The translations under genes and the position numbers were made by a program. The notes below the pieces were generated by a model. The model was not told where the DNA came from. It worked only from the letters and a program-made list of their open reading frames with translations, and made no database searches. This document shows positions 24,518 through 32,491 of a DNA stretch of 64,000 nucleotides, piece after piece (position 1 is the stretch's first letter; every line of letters starts with the position of its first letter). The stretch is from Chryseobacterium jejuense. Lineage in GTDB: Bacteria; Bacteroidota; Bacteroidia; Flavobacteriales; Weeksellaceae. The stretch is from the NCBI RefSeq assembly GCF_017877355.1, contig NZ_JAGIPR010000001.1, positions 62,001 to 126,000 of the forward strand. Reading direction: 5' to 3'.

Positions 24518-25870
24518 ATGAAAGAAAAAATATTAATTGTAGAAGATGAATTTATTGTTGCCAATGATTTGAAACTGATGCTGATGAAAGCCGGTTATCA
24601 GATCACAGGAATTGCATCTTCAGTGGTTCAGGCCAGAAAATTGATTGCAGAAAATAAACCTGACTGGGTACTACTTGATATCATCTTAAAAGGTGATCTT
24701 ACAGGAATTGACCTCGCCTGGGAACTGCGTGAAATCAACCTGCCTTTTCTTTATATTTCAGCCAATACCAACCAGTCTACCCTAGAGGCAGTGAAAGAAA
24801 CGCAGCCTTACGGATTTATGGTAAAGCCGTTCCGCGAACGTGATATGATTGTCATGCTTGATATAGCAAAATATCGGTATGATATGGAAAGGGGCGGTGA
24901 ATTGTGCGTTGATACTGGAAATAATGAAGTGATTGAAGGAATTATCGGAAAAAGCAAAGGACTTCAGGATGTTGTTGAAAAAATAAAAGTTGTTGCCCCT
25001 ACAGAAACTTCTGTTTTGGTGGTAGGAGAAAGCGGAACCGGAAAGGAAAAAGTGGCCCGTTCCGTTCATGATCTTTCAGACCGTAGTGCTCATCCTCTTG
25101 TTGTGGTCAATTGTGCAGCACTGCCGCATGCGCTTATCGAATCCGAGCTTTTTGGCCATGAAAAAGGAAGCTTTACAGGGGCTAATATATTGAGAATCGG
25201 AAAATTTGAACAAGCCAGCGGAGGAACGGTCTTCCTGGATGAAATAGGCGAGCTGCCATTGGATTCACAGGTTAAATTGCTCAGAGTTTTACAGGAAAAA
25301 GAAATAGAAAGGCTGGGAGGAAATAATACCATTAAAGTAAACGTAAGAATTGTTGCAGCTACCAATCGTTCCCTGGAAAAAGAAGTGGCAGAAGGAAGAT
25401 TCAGGCTGGATCTGTATTACCGTTTGAATGTTTTTCCTATTGAACTGCCTCCGCTGAGAGAAAGAAAGGAAGATGTCGTATTGCTGGCCCTCTTTTTCCT
25501 GAATAAATATGCTGCTGCCTCAAGAAAAAATATTACTTCAATAAGCGAAAAGGGACTAGAACAACTGTTAAATTACCACTGGCCCGGAAATATCCGTGAG
25601 CTGGAACATCTTATTGAAAGAAGTGTTTTATTGACAAAAACCACAGAAATAGAAAGCTTCGATCTGCCTAAAACAATTGAAAAACCTTTGGAAAAGCAGG
25701 GCCAGCTGAAATCATTGGAAGATATGGAAAGAGATCATATTATGAATGCACTTCAGAGTTCCAACGGAAAAGTTTCCGGGCCGGGCGGTGCTGCAGAGCT
25801 ATTGAAGGTTCAGCCTCAGACTTTATATTCCAAAATGAAGAAATTAGGAATTGACAAAGGATATAAATAA
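24518..25870 (+). CDS. Sigma-54-activating response regulator (NtrC type)
   Basis: The 450-residue protein has a receiver domain (1-120; phosphorylation site Asp54, Lys103), an AAA+ domain (140-370) with Walker A GESGTGKE at 170-177, GSFTGA at 217-222 (the sigma-54 contact loop, Ser instead of the usual Ala), Walker B in [11 protein letters not shown] and the arginine finger region FRLDLYYRLNVFP. It ends with a Fis-type HTH (about 405-445). It is the partner of the upstream kinase. It implies that at least one local promoter depends on sigma-54, although I could not find a convincing -24/-12 element by eye. Confidence 0.92.
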   Translation: MKEKILIVEDEFIVANDLKLMLMKAGYQITGIASSVVQARKLIAENKPDWVLLDIILKGDLTGIDLAWELREINLPFLYISANTNQSTLEAVKETQPYGFMVKPFRERDMIVMLDIAKYRYDMERGGELCVDTGNNEVIEGIIGKSKGLQDVVEKIKVVAPTETSVLVVGESGTGKEKVARSVHDLSDRSAHPLVVVNCAALPHALIESELFGHEKGSFTGANILRIGKFEQASGGTVFLDEIGELPLDSQVKLLRVLQEKEIERLGGNNTIKVNVRIVAATNRSLEKEVAEGRFRLDLYYRLNVFPIELPPLRERKEDVVLLALFFLNKYAAASRKNITSISEKGLEQLLNYHWPGNIRELEHLIERSVLLTKTTEIESFDLPKTIEKPLEKQGQLKSLEDMERDHIMNALQSSNGKVSGPGGAAELLKVQPQTLYSKMKKLGIDKGYK

Positions 25871-26009
25871 TCAGGAACAGAGCTAATTCGCGAAAGACTT
25901 TAGCCGATATCTTCTTTTAATTTTATTAATAATCACTCTTCAAATTGTTTGAGGATAGAATATTTACGCCTTTACGTATAATAATCAAAGAACAAATAAC
26001 CAGATCATT

Positions 26010-26651
26010 ATGGAAAAAGAAACACTTAGAATAGAAGGATTCAGCGACGCTGTTTTTGCAATAGCTGTTACTCTTTTAGTATTAGATCTTCACTTCCCTG
26101 AAGAAAACTCAATAAAGAACGGGAATGACCTGCTAGTTTTCCTGAGAAATCAGTGGCCTTCATTTCTGGCATTTATCCTTTCATTTTTCAGCATTTTCAT
26201 CATGTGGGTGAACCATCATAAGATCTTCAAACAGATTTACAGCCGGAATTCTGCCATTATGTTTGCCAATGGGCTGATCCTTTTTCTGGTTTCGGCAGTT
26301 TCTTATCCTACCGCTTTGCTGGCAAGGTATTTTGACGGTCAGGCTTCTTCTGTTGTTGTGGCGCTCTATACCGGTATTTTTGTTCTGATCAATCTGGCGT
26401 ATAATTTATTATGGTTTCTGGCCACCCGGAACAAAAAACTTTTACGCCCCGGCATTACCGATGCTGCTATAAAACATATCCATAATAATTACTTATACGG
26501 GCTGCCTATCTATGTTATTGCATTAATCCTGTCTTTCTGGACCCCGGCAGTTTCTTTGCTGATCATTTTGGGACTTTGGATTTTCTGGGCGTTGTCTTCC
26601 GGGAAAATAGAAATGACGCATGACAGGCATTATTCAGTCCCCTTAAAATAG
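26010..26651 (+). CDS. TMEM175-like (DUF1211) potassium channel protein
   Basis: The 213-residue, six-TM protein has the family signature [21 protein letters not shown] in TM1 (the FSD motif forms the pore constriction), and [11 protein letters not shown] and [21 protein letters not shown] further on. Bacterial TMEM175 proteins are tetrameric K+-conducting channels. The gene is 139 bp from the response regulator gene and overlaps the 3' end of the convergent sigma-54 activator gene by 22 bp. Confidence 0.88.
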   Translation: MEKETLRIEGFSDAVFAIAVTLLVLDLHFPEENSIKNGNDLLVFLRNQWPSFLAFILSFFSIFIMWVNHHKIFKQIYSRNSAIMFANGLILFLVSAVSYPTALLARYFDGQASSVVVALYTGIFVLINLAYNLLWFLATRNKKLLRPGITDAAIKHIHNNYLYGLPIYVIALILSFWTPAVSLLIILGLWIFWALSSGKIEMTHDRHYSVPLK

Positions 26652-28189
26652 TGTTTTTTCTCTATTCCAAGCTTCTGCATTTTGGAAATCAGTGTGGTTG
26701 GAGGTAATCCCAGCAGCCTCGCGGCACCTGTTTCACCAAAAATACGCCCATTACATTTTTCAATAATTTTTAAAATATATTCCTTTTCGAATTCCTGCAG
26801 GGTTTTGACCTGAAAATCCTGATCTGTATTTTGATAATCAATAACTTTCGGAAAATCCATTTCCCTGATGATATCGCCTTTTGCAGTCAGCATGCTTCTT
26901 TCAATCATATTTTCCAGTTCACGGATATTGCCGAGCCATGGATTAGCGATCATCATTTTTACTATTTTCTGAGAAAAACCTTTGATCTTTTTGAATGTCT
27001 TCGGGTACAGTTTCTCAAGAAAATAGTTTGCCAGTAAAGGAATATCTTCCTTTCTTTCCCGCAGTGCCGGAAGATGAACAGGAAATACATTAAGTCTGTA
27101 AAAAAGATCACTTCTGAACCGTCCTTCCGCTACTTCTTTTTCAAGGTTTCTGTTGGTGGCTGTAATGATCCGCACATTTACTCTGATTCTTTTGTTTCCA
27201 CCAATTCTTTCAATTTCTTTTTCCTGAAGAACCCTTAGAAGCCTGGTTTGTAATTCCAGGGGAAGTTCACCTATTTCATCCAGAAAGATAGTACTGTTGT
27301 GTGCCTGTTCAAATTTCCCTTTCCGCTGTTCCGTTGCACCGGTAAAGCTGCCTTTTTCATGTCCGAACAATTCAGATTCTATCAGATTGGCAGGAATGGC
27401 TGCACAGTTTATTCTGATCATCTTTTTCCCGGAAAACTCTGAAAGTTCGTGAATGGCCTGTGCTATAAGTTCTTTTCCCGTACCCGTTTCTCCAAAGATG
27501 ATTACATTGGATTGCGAAGGAGCTACCTGTGAGATCTGTTCGAAAATATGCTGCATCACTTCACTTTGTCCCACAATTCCCTGAAAACCGTATCCGCTTT
27601 TCTTTACTTCTCCGATTTCTTTCGGAAAGTTCTGAATATTTCCCTTAAGTGCTATCAACTGTTCATGAACATTAATATTATGAAGGGTAATGGAAAGCTG
27701 GGTAGAAATACCATTTAAAATTCTTTCCGGAATATCATTGAATGAAATGAAATTTCTGTAAAAAAGGAAAATTACGTTTTTACTTTCATTGATACCAGGT
27801 AAACCCAACCCGATAACCATTCGCATTTCCGAATCTTTAGCTTTGGTAAAATAAGAAGGAAGCAATGACAATTCTTTAAGATCAAAAAGGAGGGGCTCCG
27901 CTGAATCAAGACAGTTTTTAACATAAATATCAAGCTGATTATCTATAATACAATTTTGATTTTCTACCCAGCTGCTGAGAATTTCAACAGATTGTTTGTA
28001 ATCCTTTATAATAATAAAATCATTAAATCTTAGTTCCGTTTTGAAAGACTTATTTAAAACAAGCTGAAGTTGTTTTGAATCCATAATGGTAGACAACTCT
28101 TTCGTTAAATGAGAAATAATAAATTGTTCTTTCTGCATTTCCTGCAGGCGTTTCATCATTTCTGCATTGGGATCAGAAAACTTGCTCAT
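26630..28189 (-). CDS. Sigma-54-dependent regulator with GAF-like sensor
   Basis: The 519-residue protein has no receiver domain. Residues about 15-190 resemble a GAF sensor, preceded by a short helix. The AAA+ domain has Walker A GETGTGKE, the sigma-54 loop GSFTGA, Walker [13 protein letters not shown] and the arginine-finger segment [14 protein letters not shown] Fis-type HTH ([21 protein letters not shown]) ends the protein. The AAA+ part is very similar to that of the response regulator at 24518, so the two are paralogues that may act on the same promoters, one through phosphorylation and one through a small ligand. It is convergent with, and overlaps, the TMEM175-like gene, and divergent from the xylan locus. 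Confidence 0.9.
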   Translation of the reverse strand: MSKFSDPNAEMMKRLQEMQKEQFIISHLTKELSTIMDSKQLQLVLNKSFKTELRFNDFIIIKDYKQSVEILSSWVENQNCIIDNQLDIYVKNCLDSAEPLLFDLKELSLLPSYFTKAKDSEMRMVIGLGLPGINESKNVIFLFYRNFISFNDIPERILNGISTQLSITLHNINVHEQLIALKGNIQNFPKEIGEVKKSGYGFQGIVGQSEVMQHIFEQISQVAPSQSNVIIFGETGTGKELIAQAIHELSEFSGKKMIRINCAAIPANLIESELFGHEKGSFTGATEQRKGKFEQAHNSTIFLDEIGELPLELQTRLLRVLQEKEIERIGGNKRIRVNVRIITATNRNLEKEVAEGRFRSDLFYRLNVFPVHLPALRERKEDIPLLANYFLEKLYPKTFKKIKGFSQKIVKMMIANPWLGNIRELENMIERSMLTAKGDIIREMDFPKVIDYQNTDQDFQVKTLQEFEKEYILKIIEKCNGRIFGETGAARLLGLPPTTLISKMQKLGIEKKHYFKGTE

Positions 28190-28739
28190 AGAAAAATTCT
28201 TACTTGAAAGTTTAAAGATAGGGAAATTGAAAACATATTCTATGAAAACAAGGTTTCTGTAGTAGATTATATATAGAAATTAATGATGTTGTATTAAAGG
28301 ATGCTGTTACATTGTTCTTTTACTTTATGACCAGATAATCTTAGTCTATAAATTCATTGTTTCGCAAAACTTTAGTCCCGGAGTAGTAAAATTGGTAAAA
28401 TAAAGCGATTATTTATGTGGTTTTTAACAATGAAAAGTGTGCTTTTTACATTTTTTTTTCAAGCAAAATGAAAAAAAAAAAGATTCTTCTTATCATAATA
28501 TTTATTCTGAAAATCAAATTTTTTTTTTGTGCTGATTGATATTGCAATTAATTGTAAATTCATGTCTTATGAAATAAGTAAGTGTAAAATTAATGATAAC
28601 CTTATCATATTTTTTATACAATTGATATCATGAAAATTCGATATGTAATATATTGATAAGCAGTAGATAATGGAGGATTTATTTTTTTTATTCAGATGAA
28701 TTTTTATATTTGTAATGTTACCAAAATGTTAACGAACTA
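28190..28739. other. 550-bp divergent intergenic region
   Basis: This very AT-rich spacer separates the divergent sigma-54 activator gene and the NUDIX regulator gene. It contains a homopolymer inverted repeat (T9 at 28451-28459, then GAAAAAAAAA near 28470-28480), several A/T tracts likely to bend DNA, and a -7-like element at 28705-28712. No ORF, RNA gene or further operator is obvious. Confidence 0.6.
28705..28733 (+). promoter_or_regulatory. Candidate promoter (-7 TATATTTG) and operator of the xyl regulator gene
   Basis: TATATTTG at 28705-28712 fits the Bacteroidetes -7 element, although a clear -33 TTG is missing. It is followed by GTTACCAAAATGTTAAC (palindromic GTTAAC at 28728-28733), only 6 bp from the start codon. 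A site there would suit autoregulation by the NUDIX-type regulator. Confidence 0.4.
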
Positions 28740-29465
28740 ATGAATCAGAACTTTATCCATACCTATGTCTCTGTAGATTGTGTTGTCTTTGGATTTGACC
28801 ATGAAAACCGGTTGAATATATTATTAGTACAACGCCATGTTGATGATATACCATTGGAAAAACAGATCAAACTTCCAGGAAGTTTGATATTCAGTGACGA
28901 AGATGTAGATGATGCTGCACAAAGAGTACTTCATGAACTTACGGGGATTAAAAAAATGGTTCTCAAACAGTTCAAATGCTTTGCCGATCCTATGAGAGCA
29001 AGTAATGCGCATGATATCAAATGGATGGATCAGGAATACAAACATCATATAGACAGGATCATTACGGTTGCCTATCTTTCTCTTTGTAAAATAGATCACA
29101 AGATCAACAGTACAAAATATGATACCGTAGACTGGTATCCTATTGATGAGGTTCCGGTATTACCTTTTGACCATAACAAAATTATCAATGAATCTTTGAT
29201 GGAGATCAGAAAATGGATTGAATCTGATTTCTCCATTATTTTTGAGCTGCTGCCAAAAAGATTCACCATAAGACAGCTCTATCAGCTCTATAGCGCTTTA
29301 AATGAAAAAAATATTGATATTAAGAATTTCCATAAAAAAATATCATCATTCCCCTATATTGTTCCTTTGGATGAAATTCAAAAAGATGTATCACACCGTG
29401 CGGCAAGATATTACAGATTTGATGCTAAGATTTACAAGAAAAACAATACAAAACTTATAAAATAA
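28740..29465 (+). CDS. NUDIX-type transcriptional regulator of pentose use (AraR/NrtR-like)
   Basis: The 241-residue protein has an N-terminal NUDIX-fold sensor (about 8-135) and a C-terminal winged HTH (about 160-235, FTIRQLYQLYSALNEKNID and the ending SHRAARYYRFDAKIY). The NUDIX box is degenerate: where active enzymes have REXXEEXG it reads RVLHELTG, so it should bind but not hydrolyse. In Bacteroides a NUDIX-related AraR controls arabinose genes. Here, 15 bp before xylB, a xylose- or xylulose-sensing repressor or activator of the xylan locus is likely. It is the only regulator inside the locus; no hybrid two-component sensor or ECF sigma/anti-sigma pair is seen. Confidence 0.83.
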   Translation: MNQNFIHTYVSVDCVVFGFDHENRLNILLVQRHVDDIPLEKQIKLPGSLIFSDEDVDDAAQRVLHELTGIKKMVLKQFKCFADPMRASNAHDIKWMDQEYKHHIDRIITVAYLSLCKIDHKINSTKYDTVDWYPIDEVPVLPFDHNKIINESLMEIRKWIESDFSIIFELLPKRFTIRQLYQLYSALNEKNIDIKNFHKKISSFPYIVPLDEIQKDVSHRAARYYRFDAKIYKKNNTKLIK

Positions 29466-29480
29466 CCCCTCTTAAATATT

Positions 29481-30965
29481 ATGTACTTACTAGGCTATGA
29501 CATTGGCAGTTCTTCTGTGAAAGTGTGTCTCATTGAGGCATCCAGTGGAAAAGTGATTGCTTCTGAATTTTCTCCCAAAAAAGAAATGAAAATCACTGCG
29601 ATAAATCCGGGATGGGCAGAACAAAACCCGGTTGACTGGTGGATCAATCTGAAATTGGCACATGAAGCTGTTATGCATGAATCCGGAGTACATGCTGAAG
29701 ATATTAAAGGAATTGGAATCACCTGGCAGATGCACGGTTTGATTTTGGTAGATAAAGACCAGAACCTTTTAAGATCATCCATTATCTGGTGTGACAGTCG
29801 TGCTGTGCCTTATGGTGAAAGAGCTTTTAAAACAATAGGAGAAGAAAAATGTCTCTCCCATCTGTTGAATTCACCAGGAAATTTTACAGCATCAAAGCTT
29901 GCATGGGTAAAAGAAAATGAACCTGAAATTTTTGAAAAGATAGATAAAATAATGCTCCCTGGGGACTATATTGCGATGAGACTCTCAGGACAGATAGGGA
30001 TGACCATCGAGGGATTATCAGAAGGAATTTTCTGGGATTTTAAGAACAACTGTATTTCAGAAGATATCATTAATCACTATGGCATACCGAAAAGTTTTTT
30101 TCCTGAAATCGTACCAACGTTTGGTATCCAGGCAACGGTTTCCAGGCCGGCAGCGGAGGAATTAGGCTTAAAAGAAGGAACGCCCATCTCATACAGGGCA
30201 GGAGACCAGCCTAATAATGCTCTTTCCCTGAATGTTTTTAACCCGGGAGAAATTGCCTCTACTGCAGGAACTTCCGGAGTGGTGTATGGAGTTCTGGACC
30301 AGCTGGAATATGATAAGTTATCAAGGGTAAATACTTTTGCCCATGTCAATTATACACCGGAACAGATCAGACTGGGTGTTTTACTGTGTATCAACGGAAC
30401 CGGTATTTTAAATTCCTGGTTAAAACATAATTTCGCGACCTCACTCTCTTCTTATGGTGATATGAATGATATGGCTTCGCTTTCACCTATAGGATCAAAA
30501 GGATTAAGCATCATCCCTTTTGGAAACGGAGCAGAGAGAGTGCTTGAAAATAAGGATACAAGCTGTTCGATTCACGGAATTAATTTCAATATCCATTCAA
30601 AAGGTGATATTCTTCGCGCAGCACAGGAAGGTATTGTATTCTCTTATGAGTACGGAATGGATATCATGAGAAATATCGGAATGGATATTCAGGTCGTCCG
30701 TGCAGGAAATGCCAATATGTTTTTAAGTTCAATTTTTCGCCAGTCGTTATCCAGTGTCAGCAATGCAGTTATTGAGCTTTATGATACCGATGGCGCAGTA
30801 GGAGCAGCAAGAGCTGCCGGAATGGGAATAGGATTTTATTCAGGTTCCGGAGAAGCATTTTCTTCACTTGAAAAAATAGCAGTGATAGAGCCTGAACATG
30901 AAAAACAAGAACAATATTTAGAAGCCTATGCCAGATGGAAACTTCATCTTAACGAAATAATCTAG
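29481..30965 (+). CDS. xylB: Xylulokinase
   Basis: The 494-residue FGGY-family sugar kinase has the ATP-binding start YDIGSSSVKVCLIE (Asp7), the xylulokinase WQMHGL motif at 82-87 (His85 contacts substrate) and the catalytic base Asp242 in RAGDQPNNALSLN. It converts D-xylulose to D-xylulose-5-phosphate for the pentose phosphate pathway. The adjacent xylA confirms xylose rather than another polyol as substrate. It lies 15 bp after the regulator gene. A stable hairpin occupies the 105-bp gap to xylA. Confidence 0.92.
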   Translation: MYLLGYDIGSSSVKVCLIEASSGKVIASEFSPKKEMKITAINPGWAEQNPVDWWINLKLAHEAVMHESGVHAEDIKGIGITWQMHGLILVDKDQNLLRSSIIWCDSRAVPYGERAFKTIGEEKCLSHLLNSPGNFTASKLAWVKENEPEIFEKIDKIMLPGDYIAMRLSGQIGMTIEGLSEGIFWDFKNNCISEDIINHYGIPKSFFPEIVPTFGIQATVSRPAAEELGLKEGTPISYRAGDQPNNALSLNVFNPGEIASTAGTSGVVYGVLDQLEYDKLSRVNTFAHVNYTPEQIRLGVLLCINGTGILNSWLKHNFATSLSSYGDMNDMASLSPIGSKGLSIIPFGNGAERVLENKDTSCSIHGINFNIHSKGDILRAAQEGIVFSYEYGMDIMRNIGMDIQVVRAGNANMFLSSIFRQSLSSVSNAVIELYDTDGAVGAARAAGMGIGFYSGSGEAFSSLEKIAVIEPEHEKQEQYLEAYARWKLHLNEII

Positions 30966-30988
30966 AACAATTACAACAGCATTTTTTA

Positions 30989-31024
30989 TCCTCTTACTGA
31001 CTTTTAAGAACCAGTGAGAAGGGA
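30989..31024 (+). promoter_or_regulatory. Stem-loop between xylB and xylA
   Basis: TCCTCTTACTG (30989-30999) pairs with CAGTGAGAAGGGA (31012-31024) with one G-U pair and a bulge, around a 12-nt loop. No T-tract follows, so it is not a terminator. It could be an mRNA-stabilising or processing hairpin that lets xylA be expressed differently from xylB. Confidence 0.4.
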
Positions 31025-31070
31025 GTCTCTACGCAAAAAATTAAAACAAATTAAAAATAATCAAATAAAT

Positions 31071-32399
31071 ATGAACACTTTAACAGGTACAAAAGAGTTT
31101 TTTACAGGTATTGAAAAAATTAAATTTGAAGGGAAGGAAAGCAAGAACCCGTTGGCATTCCGCTATTATGATGCGGAAAGGATCGTAATGGGAAAACCTA
31201 TGAAAGACTGGACAAGATTTGCAATGGCCTGGTGGCATACCCTATGTGCAAACGGAAGCGATCCGTTCGGAGGACCTACAATTCACCACCCATGGGATAT
31301 CGGAAATGATGCAGTGACCAGAGCAATGCATAAAATGGACGCAGGTTTTGAATTCATGTCTAAAATGGGCTTTAATTATTACTGCTTCCATGATATCGAT
31401 TTGGTAGACCCCGCCAATAATTGGAAAGACTATGAGAAGAATATGCAGGCTATTGTGGAATATGCAAAACAAAAGCAGAAGGAAACAGGAATTAAACTTT
31501 TATGGGGAACAGCCAATGTATTCACCCATGAAAGATACATGAACGGAGCCTCTACCAATCCCAATTTTGATGTTTTAGCTTGTGCAGGCACTCAGGTGAA
31601 AAATTCAATAGATGCTACCATAGAGCTTGGTGGTGAAAACTATGTTTTCTGGGGTGGAAGAGAAGGATATATGAGTCTTTTAAATACCGATATGAAGCGT
31701 GAAAAAGATCATCTGGCCCGTTTCCTTTCCATGTCAAGAGATTATGCCCGTCAGCAAGGATTTAAAGGAACTTTCCTTATTGAACCTAAACCAATGGAGC
31801 CTACCAAACATCAGTATGATTATGACTCTGAAACCGTAATTGGATTCCTGAGACATTATGGACTAGACAAAGACTTTAAACTGAATATCGAAGTGAATCA
31901 TGCTACATTGGCAGGTCATACATTTGAACATGAACTTCAGGTTGCTGTAGATGCAGGACTTTTAGGAAGTATTGATGCTAACAGGGGAGATTATCAAAAC
32001 GGCTGGGATACAGATCAGTTCCCGATTGATTATTATGACATGGTGCAGGCATGGCTTGTATTGCTTCCGACAGGAGGTCTGGGAACCGGAGGAGTAAACT
32101 TTGATGCCAAAATCAGAAGAAATTCCATTGATGCTGAAGATTTATTCATTTCCCACATTTCAGGAATGGACGTATTCGCTAAAGGCCTTCTTGCAGCAGC
32201 AGATATTCTTGAAAATTCGGATTACAAAAAACTGAGAACAAACCGCTATGCTTCTTTTGATAACGGAAACGGAAAAGCATTCGAGGAAGGTGCGCTTACC
32301 TTGGAAGACCTTCAGAGAATCGCTCACGAAATAGGTGAACCACAGCCAAAAAGCGGAAAACAGGAACTGTTTGAGGCCATTGTGAATATGTATATATAA
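31071..32399 (+). CDS. xylA: Xylose isomerase
   Basis: The 442-residue group II xylose isomerase interconverts D-xylose and D-xylulose. The ATG at 31071 ([11 protein letters not shown]) gives the usual family start; the frame from 31014 adds 19 atypical residues. Visible catalytic residues are His107 and Asp110 in [10 protein letters not shown] and the metal ligands around Glu238-x-Lys240 in [16 protein letters not shown]. The later motif INVEVNH-like [18 protein letters not shown] and the GSIDANRGD segment complete the metal site. The length matches well-studied Bacteroides and Thermotoga enzymes. Confidence 0.95.
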   Translation: MNTLTGTKEFFTGIEKIKFEGKESKNPLAFRYYDAERIVMGKPMKDWTRFAMAWWHTLCANGSDPFGGPTIHHPWDIGNDAVTRAMHKMDAGFEFMSKMGFNYYCFHDIDLVDPANNWKDYEKNMQAIVEYAKQKQKETGIKLLWGTANVFTHERYMNGASTNPNFDVLACAGTQVKNSIDATIELGGENYVFWGGREGYMSLLNTDMKREKDHLARFLSMSRDYARQQGFKGTFLIEPKPMEPTKHQYDYDSETVIGFLRHYGLDKDFKLNIEVNHATLAGHTFEHELQVAVDAGLLGSIDANRGDYQNGWDTDQFPIDYYDMVQAWLVLLPTGGLGTGGVNFDAKIRRNSIDAEDLFISHISGMDVFAKGLLAAADILENSDYKKLRTNRYASFDNGNGKAFEEGALTLEDLQRIAHEIGEPQPKSGKQELFEAIVNMYI

Positions 32400-32491
32400 T
32401 AAAAAGATAAAAGGCTCATAAACACTAAGGATTTTTATATACTATAATTATTAAATAGCCTTTTGTTCAACAACTAATTAAAATAATAATT

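Noticed and set aside
32409..32464. AAAAGGCT ... AGCCTTTT inverted repeat before susC
   Set aside because: Only 8-bp arms with a 40-nt AT-rich loop; this could arise by chance, and transcription must pass through if xylA and susC are joined.
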